Shown: positions 36,520 through 48,404 of the stretch, piece by piece | Layout of the letters: each line of letters begins with the position of its first letter | Numbering within the stretch: the first letter of the stretch is position 1 | NCBI GenBank assembly: GCA_002224055.1 | Contig: AZLU01000031.1 | Span: 62,001 to 126,000 of the forward strand | Reading direction: 5' to 3' | Source of the DNA: Pezizomycotina sp. ARF18 | Lineage: Eukaryota > Ascomycota | DNA: 64,000 nucleotides | Position numbers and translations under genes: made by a program | Notes under the pieces: generated by a model | What the model saw: only the letters and a program-made list of their open reading frames with translations | What the model was told of the DNA's origin: nothing | The model's database searches: none

Positions 36520-37400
36520 CTATAAAATCACTAAGTAGTAACCTTTTTTTTTTTTTTTTTCGTTCAAATGCACCTTATCCTTTTGTTCGATCGTTGGCCA
36601 CTTCATCACCAGATAACTTCCGCGAAAGAGCATTTGGCTCAGCCATGTCCCACGTATGTGAAACGCAAATTTGGCTGCCTGCTCAGATATCTCTTTCAAG
36701 TCCGTTGAGTCGTAATTGATTCCGTCAACCTTGGGATCCGTGCTAGACATAGCCTCGAAGTGAATGGCAAGTGAGTGAGCTCGTGTAACCAAACTGTCGC
36801 TGTTATATATACCATATATATCCGTGACGTACATCTTCGTTAGCAAATACTAATGGAACGAATATAATCGTACATGAATGCTCCAAGGAAAGAACGAGAA
36901 GAAGGATGGGCGAGGAATAAATAGCGAGTCTTACTTACCTGTTGATCGTTGAATGAAACACAACTCGGTATGTGGTTTTTATCGCCGTGTGCCTCAACAA
37001 GATCGTCTTTTGTGGCCATCTTGAAAAATTCCGGACATATGTTAATGACGTGTGCCTCTTTAAGCAGCCCCTCGCCGACGTCACATTCCGGGTACTTGCA
37101 ATCTTGGGCCACGAGCTTCCGGGATACTCCAAAAAGCGATGCTATCGACACATCTATCGGCGCTCTCGTGTGGTTTTGACTTCATCTGAGACTTCTCGAA
37201 ACTGTAACCACCAGCATCGGATGTTCCTTGCGAGGGTCTTCCGGGACCCAAGGGTTGACCGTGAGGTCGTTCATTCTCTTCCAAGCTTGAGCCCAGTTTT
37301 CCAGATTTCTTTGGACACGGCTACGTTTGTGAATATCAAATCAACCTGTATCATTCAGCGATCAGCAAACGGACTGGATAATAGAGAATCGAATGAGGAT
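36520..37400 (-). CDS. Unknown two-exon (or more) protein, nearly unbroken
   Basis: On the minus strand a frame around 37340-37215 reads FTNVAVSKEIWKTGLKLGRE and MNDLTVNPWVPEDPRKEHPM. After a frame change near 37200 the next exon (36939-37151) reads SIASLFGVSRKLVAQDCKYP, INICPEFFKMATKDDLVEAH and SCVSFNDQQ. A clean intron follows, GTAAGT at 36938 to TTAG at 36850 (89 bp, phase 0), joining YLLTKMYVTDIYGIYNSDSL, VDGINYDSTDLKEISEQAAK and FAFHIRGTWLSQMLF. The spacing of the Cys-Pro-x-Phe-Phe motif and the later YGxYNSxxxVxRAxxLA text is faintly like secreted M35-type fungal proteins, but no HExxH zinc motif is present, so I do not assign a protease. Start and true C-terminus are uncertain; the frame ends in a Lys-rich run over a T-tract at 36543-36560, which may be non-coding. 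Confidence 0.45.
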
Positions 37401-37496
37401 GCTAAGTAAGAGAAAATGCAGGTAGTGCAGAGCGCAGATTAAGAGAAGGATAAACAAGAAAATGAAGAAGCAAAAGAACATCTAATCTTGCTTCTT

Positions 37497-37527
<31 letters not shown>

Positions 37528-40500
37528 GGCTTATTCGGCTCGTGGGCGAGGTTGATCTTCCTGGCACACTCAAATGCGTGTGTAATTGCAAAGTCCCGTA
37601 CTCAAAAGCGTCGCGGTATCTTTGTTCCTGAGATTTATGACCTTCATAGCAGAATTTGTGGAGCTAGAAATTATGGTCCCTAGGCCCTTTTATAGGCTCG
37701 AGGTGTTCCAATGGAACAGGCGCTCGACATTGTAAGAATAGTAATTTCTGCCTTCAGCACTGGAACTCTGAATTGCAAGGTAGAGAAGAGGTTCTTAGCA
37801 ATCCGTAGGTGATCATGTTAAGTTCCGTGGACTTGTGAGCTTCACAGCGGCAGTGCTATAAGAGACAAGACGAAATTGAGAAGAAAAGGACAGGTTTATC
37901 GTCCTGCGAAAAGAAGGGAATGACCTTATACCCGAGCCCATCCTTCTCTATCGCCGGCATTGCCAAAGCCGGAGGTAAAAGCAGGAACGAGATAGGTGAA
38001 AGAACATATCTGTGTGCCCTTATCGGGTAAAAACTACAGAAAGATGTACTTTAGATATCTTATGGTGGTAGATATGAAATAAAAAAACGACGCTCTGTAA
38101 AAGCTGGGAGAAAAAAAGGTGAATAAAGTGACTTAGAAATCTATCGGTAAAAATTTCTTGACGCTAGTAGCAAATCGTATTGAAAAGCTGAGAGACTCTC
38201 TTGAGGATTAAGTATCGCTATTGCATAAAAACGGGAACGGAGAATTGCTGATTCGCTTGATATTCAGATGACTAAATTTCGACTTTGAGATGAAGGATGA
38301 TACACTGAGGATGACCGATGCCTACCTTTTGTAAACCTGTCGAAGAGCTTAACTACAATAATCACGGACGGAGTCCTCGACTAGATACTACCGTAAATTA
38401 TGAGGACGGGCTCAGCAAGCTCTCTCAGCCAGGTCGAGAGGAGTCAAACCGATTCTAATCTCTAGTTACACCAACGCCGTTCTATGCTCGGAATTGAGGC
38501 AGGCATAATGATGGCTATAGTTTATGCTGGTCCAGAGCCGTGTCTCGCGGTTATTCGATTGCAAGACACCTTAGGCTATTCTTTACGATCTTGATTATGT
38601 AGCGATGGGTAAAACATAATTAGTACGATCTAGTATACGCCAGAGCCGATGCAAAGCCACCCTCACGAACCGTTTTCTTTTTCTCTTCTCTTCCTTTCCC
38701 TGTCCCATATTCCAGTGCCTAAGTTGTTGTCCGGCATCAGCTATATCATATATTCCCACGGCATTTTCCACATTTTGGATGTCATGGCTTTATGCGCGGT
38801 TTCAGTAAGCCGGAAACGCTCGATCCGCCACGAAATGGATCTTAGGGGGTATACATAGCCCTATTAATTCGGCTAATTGTCGCTCCTTTGGAATATGAGA
38901 TACATATCAAGTTTAAGCGTCCCGTGTGGAGCCGAGGTTTGGGATTCGTATCCCACTATGCGCGATCTTGCATTCTTAGCGTTTATACTAGTGCATACAA
39001 CGCAAGCGCTGGACTTAATATAATAACATATTCATGCAATATAGCATTGACAGTATAAGTATCATGTACGCGCAAGCGGGTGTTTTTTTTTTTTTTACTT
39101 TTTCCACCTATCAATATCTCGCTTCCGCCTGCGCGCGTCGCCGCGGGAATAAGCTGGGGTCGAGGAAAGAAGACCGACTGCACGTAAAACTTGAAACTAA
39201 AACAAACAAAACCAATGGCAGATAATAAAAATATTGCTAAGCTTGAACGCTCAACAACAACAATACCACAGCCCCCCCAAAAAATATATATATATATTTT
39301 TAATTACGTTATTAGACAAAAAAATAAATCATTTAAGGAGAGGAGAGAATTAGGGGATGGAGCCCCGCCAACTACGAAAACGTTCTGAATTCATGAACGA
39401 AGACCTGACGATACCGATACTTCGATACATGAGCGACTTTGCTGTCGATAGTAAAGTTGCTCATGTATCGTTAGCAACTGCCTTCAAAAGCAACGGATAG
39501 ATTATCATAAGCCTAAAACGTCCAATATGATCAAGTTCTCCTAGTCGCAACATACACTATCGTATCATGCATGCAAATAACAGAGTAAGTCGCTAGTTGG
39601 GCATTGATGGATTAATGTTCGGTGATTTATGTGACACAGGGTGCACGCTATCTTTTTATTGCGATGTTGTATCCCGGGAAAATGAGCATTAGGACCTTGA
39701 CACTTGATCCGGAGGTAAATAACATGCCCACTGTCCCGTGTCGATCAGTAGAACCTACGGCCCCCGATTCTGAATGAAGGGTTTGGACAACTTGTTCGAA
39801 GATATCAGTCGACGTCTAATCTCGATGCCAGATTAATCTCTGCTAGATGCCTCTAACCTGCAAGTCCAAGATTCATCCTATATGGCTAGACAACCTCAAT
39901 AATTGAATATTAATCGGCAACGGAGTGATATATTCTTAGCTAGAGTCTGCGCTATTTTGAACTGATAAAATCCGGCGGTTCTCCAAAGTACGTCAGTGCC
40001 CCTTGTTGTTTACTGCATGTTTATTAGAACTTTGGGAGTAGGACCTCCTACCGCGTTATATATATATACTAACGCTTGAAGCGCTTTGACCCAAGCCCGT
40101 GTTTGCAGCCCAAAAAAGGTTCTTAAAATCTCAGTACAGGTATTCTTCTCAAATATCAGTTTGACACCAAGTCGAAACTTGATGTTTCATATGATTCCGC
40201 TACTTTTCACCTATTTTATCGTGCGACGGGCTGACCTCGAAATATTGGTTTCTCACCTCGACCTCGTTATTTCGAAGGTAATAAACGAAAAGCCAAGAAA
40301 CAAAGCCATTTTTAATACTAAAGTTCCCCCCCCCCCCGCAAAACAAAATATTGGGGACTTTCCGGAGGTGCTATCGAGTATCTGTTGAGTGTCCTCAGAC
40401 CCTAAATATCTTCTCCAAGACCGCTTTCGCATGCGTAAATGCATTAAATACTATAGATATTACTATAAACATACGGGTTTTCTTTTCAAAGCATCGCTAG

Positions 40501-41381
40501 GATGTTATCCTGTCGCGTGCCGATGCAATGTACACGAATGATAAGAGTTACTGTATTGCAGTCTGCAGAGAGCTTCTGTGACACTGATAGGCTATCGGCA
40601 GCCTTGGCAACTACTGTATTCTTTATATCCAGAGCGTTTATCAATCCAGTCCGTCCCGCAAATCAGACCCGGTCGAGATGGAGAATGTCTAATGGTGATA
40701 ACGTTGAGCAAAGGTTTCCTGTCGAAACAATGCGCGATATATAGATCTTCCGTGGCACACGTCATTGTGTTCTATCGGATACGGTTCTGTTTCTTGTGAC
40801 AGCGATTTTCACTTTGTAAATGAATAGGAAGGCAGACTGAAAGGGCCCATGAGTGATTTCACGTTTCCCCTTTTTTTACTCGCTGATCCGGGAAAATTGA
40901 AAATCTGGATCTCTTGGCTAATTTTCCGGAGGCGTCTCCAGGAAAATTTCGAAAATTTTCGCCTCAGTTGGAATTTGGCTTTGTGAAAAAGGGGACTCTA
41001 AGCGTCAGTGGAGATTGGCAATTGTTGGATACGAGGTGTCCAAACGCTTAGAGTAGACCTTATAGTGAAGCGTTAACCCTATTGTTCTAGAACGTATATC
41101 TTGTGTATATATCATATATTATATTTAGCTAATTTCCAAAGGTTCAAGTGCTTTTGAGTTCTATTCTCTCTTGATCTTTTCTTTTTGTTGATTTCCCTGG
41201 ATATTTGGTTCATCTCGTTCTTTCTTTGTTCTGGCCCCAATTCCGACTGTTCTACCAAGAACGATAGAGTATTTGTCTACTTTGGCTCTTGGATCTATTC
41301 AGATTCTCAGTCCACGGCCGTCTAAGCTCGGCATTAACCTGAACTTAAACTACTCAAGATGTATCAACCAGTTTATCCCAG
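37401..41381. other. Four-kilobase stretch without a supported gene
   Basis: A T29 tract lies at 37499-37527, a C10 run near 40327-40337 and T-rich tracts near 39084-39097. Short frames (38649-38858, 40086-40388, 40502-40799) have no motif. A 10-bp inverted repeat (about 40995-41004 and 41045-41054) is present. Nothing here is a recognisable gene or element. Confidence 0.4.
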
Positions 41382-42769
41382 ATGCGCTCTCGCACCTTGA
41401 TTCTTGCCGTTTTCTTGATGGTGGTGTGGTGCTTCTGATCGGCTCCAACGAAACCGTTCTCCAAAAATATTCTCTGTACACGGGTCGGACACCACAGGTT
41501 CGCAAAGCAAAATCTCACCGCTGAGAAGACCGCGACAATGCGTCGACCCATACCGGCAGCCTGGGCTCCTTTTTTATCGGAACAATAGCCAGACTAACTT
41601 CGAAGCCGACAAGACGACCACCCAGTATGTGCCTTACGCAGACGACTTCTACGACCAGCCCGACCCACCACAGGCAAAATGGCCGACTGATCGGACGCCG
41701 ACTTTAGCGCCGACTCTGAACCCCTGCAGATGCGCTCGCTCGCGCACGGCGAACTGGATGAAGAAGCTGGTGGCGTACTACGGAGCGCTGAAGAAAGGCG
41801 AAGCGCCAGTAATAAAGAGTAGTGCGGACGACATGTCATGGTTGAGGAACAGGAGGGTCTTGCTGTATACCGATAGCATTTCAAGATTTCAGATGCATTT
41901 CTTCTGCCAGGAGATCGGAGAAAAGCCCAAGATCCTGTGGCAAAATGCGCACCACGCAAACGAGTGCCATTTGCCGCACCTGAACTTCACGATCGTGCAT
42001 GTAAGTAATGACCACTTCCACTCTAAAGTTGCACCCTTAAGAGAGGCAAAATTGGCATTTCATGATCGATTACTAATTCGTTTCTCCATCTTCTTTAAGT
42101 GGCATCATGCAGGACTTTACACGTACGGTAACATGACCTGGTTCTGGCTAAAAAGCTGGAGCACATCGACTTTGAATGGCGTTTCGAAGGTACACGAGCC
42201 GACCCTCCCTCGTGCCATCGGTCTCTCCGGTCGTTCGCCCGATCTAGTCCTGTACGGTACGATCTGGGATTTCCGCATTTTCCGGCACCTCAGTCTCTCC
42301 CGCGATGGCAACCTCCATTCGTTCCAGCGCCACATAACTTGGAAGAGGCGCGGTTCTACTCCGCCCGGCCAAAAGTTCATCGCGTTCGTGAGAGAAAAGT
42401 AGGAGGACAAGACGTACCGATCATGTACCAGAGCCTGACGACGCAGCGGGAGTCGTCCAAGACGCACCGAACGTGGAGCTGCTGGATCTCGATAGGGTGG
42501 GTAGATACGTCGCGAACAAGGAAGGGATCGAGGTGTTCGAGTGGGCGAAGCTGATACAGGCTCATGAAGTGATCAAGGATATGTGGAAGGATTCTGTTCA
42601 TCCTGGCAAAGGGCCAGTATCGTGGCTGTGGGGCAATATGATGTTACATTACCTGTTCAGAGCGGTCGGAGGAGTGGACGTCGAAGGGAGAATAGAGAGG
42701 ATGCCAGCTCCGGGCTGGAACGGACACGAAGCATGGCACGAGTGTCGGGAGTGGAATATGCTCAATTAG
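41382..42769 (+). pseudogene. SGNH/PC-esterase-like type II membrane or secreted protein
   Basis: The ATG at 41382 begins MRSRTLILAVFLMVVWCF, a membrane anchor or signal segment, then a stop. The main frame from 41629 reads VPYADDFYDQPDPP and WLRNRRVLLYTDSISRFQMH followed by FFCQEIG: the block I region of SGNH-type hydrolases, with TDS where GDS is usual. An intron GTAAGT at 42001 to AAG at 42099 (99 bp, phase 0) joins WHHAGLYTYGNMTWFW; its length is a multiple of three so the frame reads through it. PDLVLYGTIWDFRIF fits a later block. The last frame (42473-42769) has VFEWAKLIQAHEV and DSVHPGKGPVSWLWGNMML, where D-x-x-H is the block V catalytic pair. Proteins of this fungal type are proposed acyl- or acetyl-esterases acting on glycans in the secretory pathway; substrate unknown. 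Several frame changes; broken as read. Confidence 0.6.
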
Positions 42770-43193
42770 ACGGTGTTCAGAGTTCTCAACATAGAAGCGT
42801 TCACGGTCGCCGCTGGAGGTGACATAAGAGTATCATAGGAAAGGGCTTGTAAATAGATCGGAAACCAGGCGCTAATTGCTTTAGATGTAAATAGACTGGC
42901 GTTTATTGCTTTGCATTGTAGACCTTTTTCTATTTCGTTTTTGGGAGAACTAACAAACTGGAAGCCATACTGAAACATTAAGCAGCAGTTATTAATTTTA
43001 ACGGCTGGGAAATTTTAAGAATTAACAAATAAATAAAAAAGGGGTGTTAGCAGATGGCGTTAAAGCCTCGAGAACTGGAACATTATATAAGATAGATTAC
43101 GTATATTGATAAGTGACGGACGGGAAGATATGTCCTTCATATGCGCGCGATAAATACAGGGCGCTTTCACGCATTAGTCATAGTAAAGCGCAA
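42770..43193. other. Convergent 3' region, no gene
   Basis: The SGNH-like gene (+) and family B copy 4 (-) end facing each other across this AT-rich spacer. A short minus-strand frame (42766-42978) has no motif. Confidence 0.45.
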
Positions 43194-44519
43194 TTAAAGA
43201 AGGTCTCTCAAGAAGCTTCGAAAGCCATAAATCCTTCTCCAGCTTCTGATCGTCTCTTCTCGCCTTGAAGTCCGAAGTAGATCCCTCAACGCATTGATGT
43301 CTGCACGATGCGGCGTGAATATTGGTTGATCGTATGTCTTCTCGACTATCGCACCGTCCTTAGTCTTCTCGAAAAAGCTCAGCTTTTGACGAAGGTCCGG
43401 CTCACTTTCGAAGTACATGAGAGTCTCCAGTAAGACCGAGACGAGTTTCTTGAGGCTGATTTCTATGTATTTGAGGATACGCTCCCATCTGTGGCTCCCG
43501 TAGACTTCGACCTGGTTGATATGCAGCCTCTTGAGGTTGGGGAAATGGTCTAAGGTTGTGTGTAGCTGATTTGGCTGATCCACTCCGCAGTATGAAATGG
43601 TCAGATCCTCGAGGATATGATGGGCTCGAAATGTTGCGGGCGGGTGTAGGAGAAGAGTTTCTCAAACTTGGCACAGTCGAGATCGAGGACAAGGGTACGC
43701 AAGCCCTGAGAAGCACGTAAAAGATTCCCGAGTATGATGTAATCGCGACCTAAATCTACGTCGTAGCAAGAAACGAATTCGACTTCTAGAATCTGCAGCC
43801 CGCGAAGGAATGCGACGACGGGTTCAGAAATGCTGGACAGCTTGCTCACGGACCACCGACGCGTTTCGAAGGCGAGACAAGCCGTCGACGTCGCCGGTAG
43901 AGTGTGGTGTGGAATTTCTTTACTTCGCTGAATGCGGCTCACAAACAAGTTCGGGAAGAATCGCCATGAAGGTTTCGAGTACCAGCGCGCCACAAGCAAG
44001 GTTGCTCAAATCGCCATCGTCGGGAGGACCAATGCTGAGTTCGCTGAAACGGAACTCTGGCCCCAAGGCAGCGAGGAGCCTACGAATTTGGGAACGAGAA
44101 ACGCTCACAATGGCATCAATAACGAGGGGAAGGTCTGTCTTGACCTTGGAGGAATCGGCAGGAGTCTCGGCACCCAATGCAGAAGGTATAAGAATCCTCC
44201 GCGATATATCAATTTTCTTGATGCGGTGAAGAATATTAGAAGAGATGAGGTTATAAGATGGACGTGAGATATCAGTTCTTCGTGCTTTTCTCCCAGATGA
44301 ATGGTATCGACCGTGCGAAACAGAGCCGACGTGGCGAAAGTACTGAAGACTCGATTTACCAGACGTAGCTGTTTGAGAGTATATCGGTCTACAAAACGTG
44401 CCGGATTGAACCCTTCCACGATCTAAAAGACGTGAGGTTAGCTAATGGCTTTGATTGTGAAGCTCTTCGGGATTTACCTCTTTGATGATATCACTGGGTA
44501 ATGATTGCAAGAGCAACAT
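43194..44519 (-). pseudogene. F-box-like paralog, family B copy 4
   Basis: The start ATG (44519, minus) opens a 14-codon exon reading MLLLQSLPSDIIKE, then GTAAAT at 44477. The acceptor TTTTAG ends at 44423, giving the shortest intron of the family (55 bp, phase 0). Exon 2 reads IVEGFNPARFVDRYTLKQLR and LVNRVFSTFATSALFRTVDT then IHLGEKHEELISHVHL. After a frame change near 44240 it reads RIKKIDISRRILIPSA and LLAALGPEFRFSELSIGPPD. The next frame (43601-43999) has FLRGLQILEVEFVSCYDVDL and LRTLVLDLD. The last (43194-43583) has HFPNLKRLHINQVEVYGSHR and the C-terminal module VEKTYDQPIFTPHRADINAL with LRDLLRTSRREE. Three or so frame changes; the first 100 residues give the clearest family B N-terminus. 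Confidence 0.7.
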
Positions 44520-44995
44520 GTCTGCTTGGAGGTTCCTACCGCCGGCTATTCAACGCTTTTGGTCAATTTACAGAAAGGTCGAGAGTGATTGACGCAAAGG
44601 TTATAATATAGGGAGCGCGTGTTCTTATCGTATAAGAGAGGACTGACCCCTAAGTGGCGTCGAATGGGGACTAGCAAATTTTGCAGCCGTCATTTTGAGA
44701 GATTTAGAGCGGAGTATACCGCTCAGCCAACTCATTTATGAAACTCCAAAAAGTATCAAGCACGCGAAAAGTATTTGCAATGATTGTACCGGCAACACAA
44801 CTCGAGAGTGATCAGTCAAGTCGCGACGGGGACTGGCGCGTTTCAATATAAAATCACGTGTTTACGTGACTCATGCTGTTAGCGAAGTATTTAAGCCTTA
44901 CACGTGTACCTGACATCGACGCGAACACTCATGTCAACGAAACCGTCAATCGAAGCTCGCGCCTATCACGATTTGGGGGGCATGGAGGCTTGAGA
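44520..44995. promoter_or_regulatory. Shared divergent promoter region of family B copies 4 and 5
   Basis: The two copies start back to back 476 bp apart. The region holds two CACGTG palindromes (44855-44860 and 44901-44906), the core site of bHLH factors, and between them TGACTCA (44867-44873), the core site of Gcn4/AP-1-type bZIP factors, all within 52 bp and about 90-140 bp before the copy 5 start. A TATAAA-like AATATAAAA lies just before them (about 44846-44853). The motifs are seen; binding is inference. Confidence 0.4.
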
Positions 44996-46395
44996 ATGGT
45001 TACCTTGCCGAACGATATACTGAGAGAGGTAGGATACTAATTCACGTCCTCCGTACAGTACTATCTTGACATCGTCGATGTTAACCCAGTGCCTAGATCA
45101 CCGGAGTACTGTATCCTCAATATCATGCGGATAAATACACTCTACAACAGTTACGTCTCGTTAACAAGGCGTTCAACACTTTCGCGACGCATCGTCTCTT
45201 CCCAAAATTCGAGACCTTTCGTCTGGGTGATAGTTTCGAGCATATGGTCGCGCGTATCGACAGCTTGGAAAGGTCAAAGTCGAGCCTTCGCTACAGCATC
45301 AAAAGTCTCAACATACCAGGAATATCATCGTACCTCGCGTATTCAGGGGCATCAAAATCGACAGCAGTAATAAGAAGGATGGATTCTACGAGGTTCTTGA
45401 GGGGGTTATCGGCTCGTGCCGGGTGCAGCTTCAGCGGCTGCTGCATGTGTTCCTCGTGGGTTCATATTCAAGAAGATAGATATCGGCGAAGTATCGGATT
45501 CTTACATCTATAAAAACAAGCTTGACCGCGCTATGGATGTTTTCATGGACCTCATTGCGGATTTCTTCTGCTCGCCCGCTTTTGGGAACGTGCAAAGTCT
45601 GAAAGTCGGGTTTACACCCGAGATTTGCAGCGACTCGTGATGGGACGCCCTGTGAAGAATATGGCCTAGCCGGCGTTAACCAGAACTTTTCCGAATTTCT
45701 CTCCAAATCCATGATCGAGGGCATGTCATTTGACCTTCATCCTCCGGGTCTTGGAGATTTCCAGACTTAGTCGCGCACTCGGAGACTTGGCTCCGGAAGC
45801 GCCAAATGGAAGAATTTCTTGCCCTCGGTCGGATACTAGAACTTGCCACTGAAACGAGGGGCTCATTCTATACATTTACCCGGATCAGTGTTTCCTAAGC
45901 TTCAGTAACCAAATACTCCATGGCCTCGAGACGCTTTGCCTCTATTATTGCCGAATAGACGACCCCGAAGTCTTCAACGGCGCCTTAAACCACCTCCCAA
46001 ACCTTCGCGTCCTCATTTTATCCACCGTGAAATCCACGACAACACACAGATGGGGCACGATTCTCGAGAGCATACTTAGAGTCAGAGTAACCTTCTCTTT
46101 GCTGTATTCGACGTCCTGCGCTACACCGATTACAACAAGCATGATCATTCGAAAGGTACCTTCAAATTCAACGCAATTAGAACCCTCCGAAGACTGAAAC
46201 AGTCAAGACGCTGCTCGCAACACCGCATAAAAGTGATATAAATGCCTCAAAAACCTCCTGGACATATTAGTCACGAGAAGGGAAGAAACTGAAGAGATAT
46301 ATGAACCGCCGCGGTGGGCTCGAATAAAAGATCACAGGCCGTATTATCAGCCGCCCTGGGCGGTGGAGTACTTGATTCACGAGAGGGTAATTTAG
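44996..46395 (+). pseudogene. F-box-like paralog, family B copy 5
   Basis: The ATG at 44996 opens an 11-codon exon, MVTLPNDILRE, then GTAGGA at 45029. The acceptor CCTAG ends at 45096 (68-bp phase 0 intron). Exon 2 reads ITGVLYPQYHADKYTLQQLR, LVNKAFNTFATHRLFPKFET, FRLGDSFEHMVARIDSLERS and LRYSIKSLNIPGISSY. Frame changes follow: DRAMDVFMDLIADFF near 45520, YGLAGVNQNFSEFLSKSMIE near 45660, HGLETLCLYYCRIDDPEVFN and ALNHLPNLRVLILSTVKSTT near 45920-46040. The C-terminal module reads CLKNLLDILVTRREETEEIY and ends at TAG 46393. At least three frame changes; both splice sites and the start context are intact. Confidence 0.65.
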
Positions 46396-46966
46396 TCCGC
46401 ACTCAGGTCGAATGGGACAGCTTAGGTTTTTCTTGAGTCATCTACTATCCACTACCATCCAAGCTACGAAGACATCGATCTTCGAATTCCAGTAACGGTA
46501 TTTGATATCGTGCATTTAGTGTATTTGTTGTTTCTTTTGTTTTCTTTTTCCTTGGACTGGGGAGTGCTTTATTGTTAACTCCCCTGTATATTAGAGATAC
46601 TGTCGCTGAACTCCAGATTGTGATACACGGGTTGCGAGTACTACTGCCGTAGCAGTACTGATTAACGCGAGACATTCAGAAATCTTTCGTTGCCTGTAGA
46701 TTACCGTTCGCGGCGTATCGAAATGGCTACCTTATGTATACTGTAGTTACTGTTCCTCTGATATAAGTACTAGCTAGTTATGTCCATGTATTCTAACTAA
46801 CCTCAATCCTTCAATCAATCACTCATTCAAGAGTCACGGGCGATTTCCTGTTGCGCACAGCTTAATTTCCCTTCTTTCTGTGAAACAAGCTACCCTGTAA
46901 ACTCGACTTTAGATAGACAGAGAACGCGTTCTCGTTTCCCGAGAACTTGGGGACTGCCTCGCGATC
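46396..46966. other. Spacer between family B copies 5 and 6
   Basis: A 76-codon minus-strand frame (46445-46675) has no motif. No other feature is visible. Confidence 0.4.
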
Positions 46967-48097
46967 ATGCATATATCCGATTTACTGAAGGAAATTTTAA
47001 AAGAGTAAGCACCAAGTTTACGTACATTCGAATATTCTCATGCAGTATGAATTTCTTTACCAATTCAGTCCGTCAACAGTGTAAACATGCTTCAAGAACT
47101 GATTCAGGATTTCAACAGATCATCGAAGTCTTCGATACAAAGTCCATTGAAGATGTCTGCACGCTGTAAGTGCTCCGTCTGGTCCGGCCGTTCCACACTG
47201 CGGCAACTTACTACCTGTTCAAAGACTTCGACACGTTCAGATTAGGCGAATCAATTGGAGAAATGCTACAGAGGATCCATGTTCTCGCGTCTTCTGGTTC
47301 AGAAATACGCCACCATATCCGGGACATAGGGATATCCAGACTGACCTTGACCTCGCGTGGCTAGTCGGAAACTGGAGGAGATATGTGACCGTGCGAAAGC
47401 TCACGGGGATAATCCATACCAAGGAACGATTGTAGATGCGACAGATGAGGAGCTCAGGGCTCTGAATTGCATCATCTCCAGCTTCGACGGGATGGAATGC
47501 TTCAAGCGCCTTGTAGATATCTTACCAGCGGGTTTCCGATTTAAAGGCATTGTCTTGAACGAGTCTGCGGCGAAGAAAGGACAAGAAAGGCCTCCAGTGG
47601 AGAGGCATTTCCAGTGGAAAGAGCAGTCTGGCGAAGGAGTCGACAAGCTTTTCGAGAGACTTTCGAAGGCCCCTACTCCAGCTACTAGGTCGCGATATCT
47701 TTGGGAAGTAATGGAGTTAAGGGGCAACTTCTTCACTTTCGAGGCGAGAAACTTCTTCAAGATGCCAAACTTGCTTCGCCACGTAAATACCGAGACTTAT
47801 GGGACTGGCGGGGGAAACATGGTCTACACTCGGGATCTCTCGATCTGGCGGACCTCATAAAAAATTTCCCTGTTTGCGAAGGTTCTCGCTGGGGGTCGTT
47901 TATGAAATGTGTGACCGGGCACCCTGATGCGCTTCGGGAAGGGCGTCCGTTTCCATGGCCCATTTAACATGTTTGAAGAGGATATGGGCAACTTGATGCG
48001 TCTACTTATCGTCATTAGTAGCAGACGAGAGCGTATGGTCTGCCTCCCGATCCCTGGGTGGCATATTTCCGCACTAGAGAGAACCTGGGCCCACTAG
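46967..48097 (+). pseudogene. F-box-like paralog, family B copy 6
   Basis: The ATG at 46967 opens MHISDLLKEILKE with the exon/intron border reading AAAGAGTAAGC; its paralogs have GAGGTAAG, so one G appears missing exactly at the junction and the phase is altered. The acceptor AACAG ends at 47118. Exon 2 starts IIEVFDTKSIEDVCTL, hits a stop, then reads VLRLVRPFHTAATYYLFKDF and FRLGESIGEMLQRIHVLASS, IRHHIRDIGISRLTLTSRG. A frame change near 47355 leads to a 167-codon open frame with LVDILPAGFRFKGIVLNESA and LWEVMELRGNFFTFEARNFF. The C-terminus around 47955-48097 reads MGNLMRLLIVISSRRERMV and stops at TAG 48095. It is shorter than its neighbours in the repeat region. At least three breaks. Confidence 0.6.
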
Positions 48098-48404
48098 CAC
48101 TGGAACTTGGAACAGAGGACGTAGACTGAGCTAGAAAGCTCTCATGAAATATCTTAGAATGCAGGTATATACTAGTGCAATTACCATATGAAAGCATTAA
48201 GTATCGTGCACAGACCAAGGCTAGGAGCTTGCATCCAGTCTCACCGTAATGTATTGCGTCATTCGTGGGCTACCGGAGGCCGGGGGGCCGAAGAATTGAT
48301 TGACTGATAGTCAGACCCGTAAGCGCAAAAGCGTATCTGCAATACTTTTGAAGCCCCGCTCGGCGCAATCACTATTCGGTGTTTTTGTATATCCAGTAAA
48401 CAGG

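Noticed and set aside
36520-37151. Secreted M35-type metalloprotease
   Set aside because: Only faint resemblance; the HExxH zinc motif is not present in any readable frame.
38925-38965. T-arm-like palindrome GGGATTCGTATCCC
   Set aside because: No D-arm, anticodon arm or acceptor stem in the right places; likely a chance palindrome.
40995-41054. 10-bp inverted repeat as possible MITE ends or terminator
   Set aside because: Loop of about 40 bp, no target duplication and no second copy seen.
42001-42099. Treating the whole 257-codon frame of the SGNH-like gene as one exon
   Set aside because: The 99-bp stretch has clear GTAAGT and TTTAAG borders and breaks the family text; it reads through only because its length is a multiple of three.
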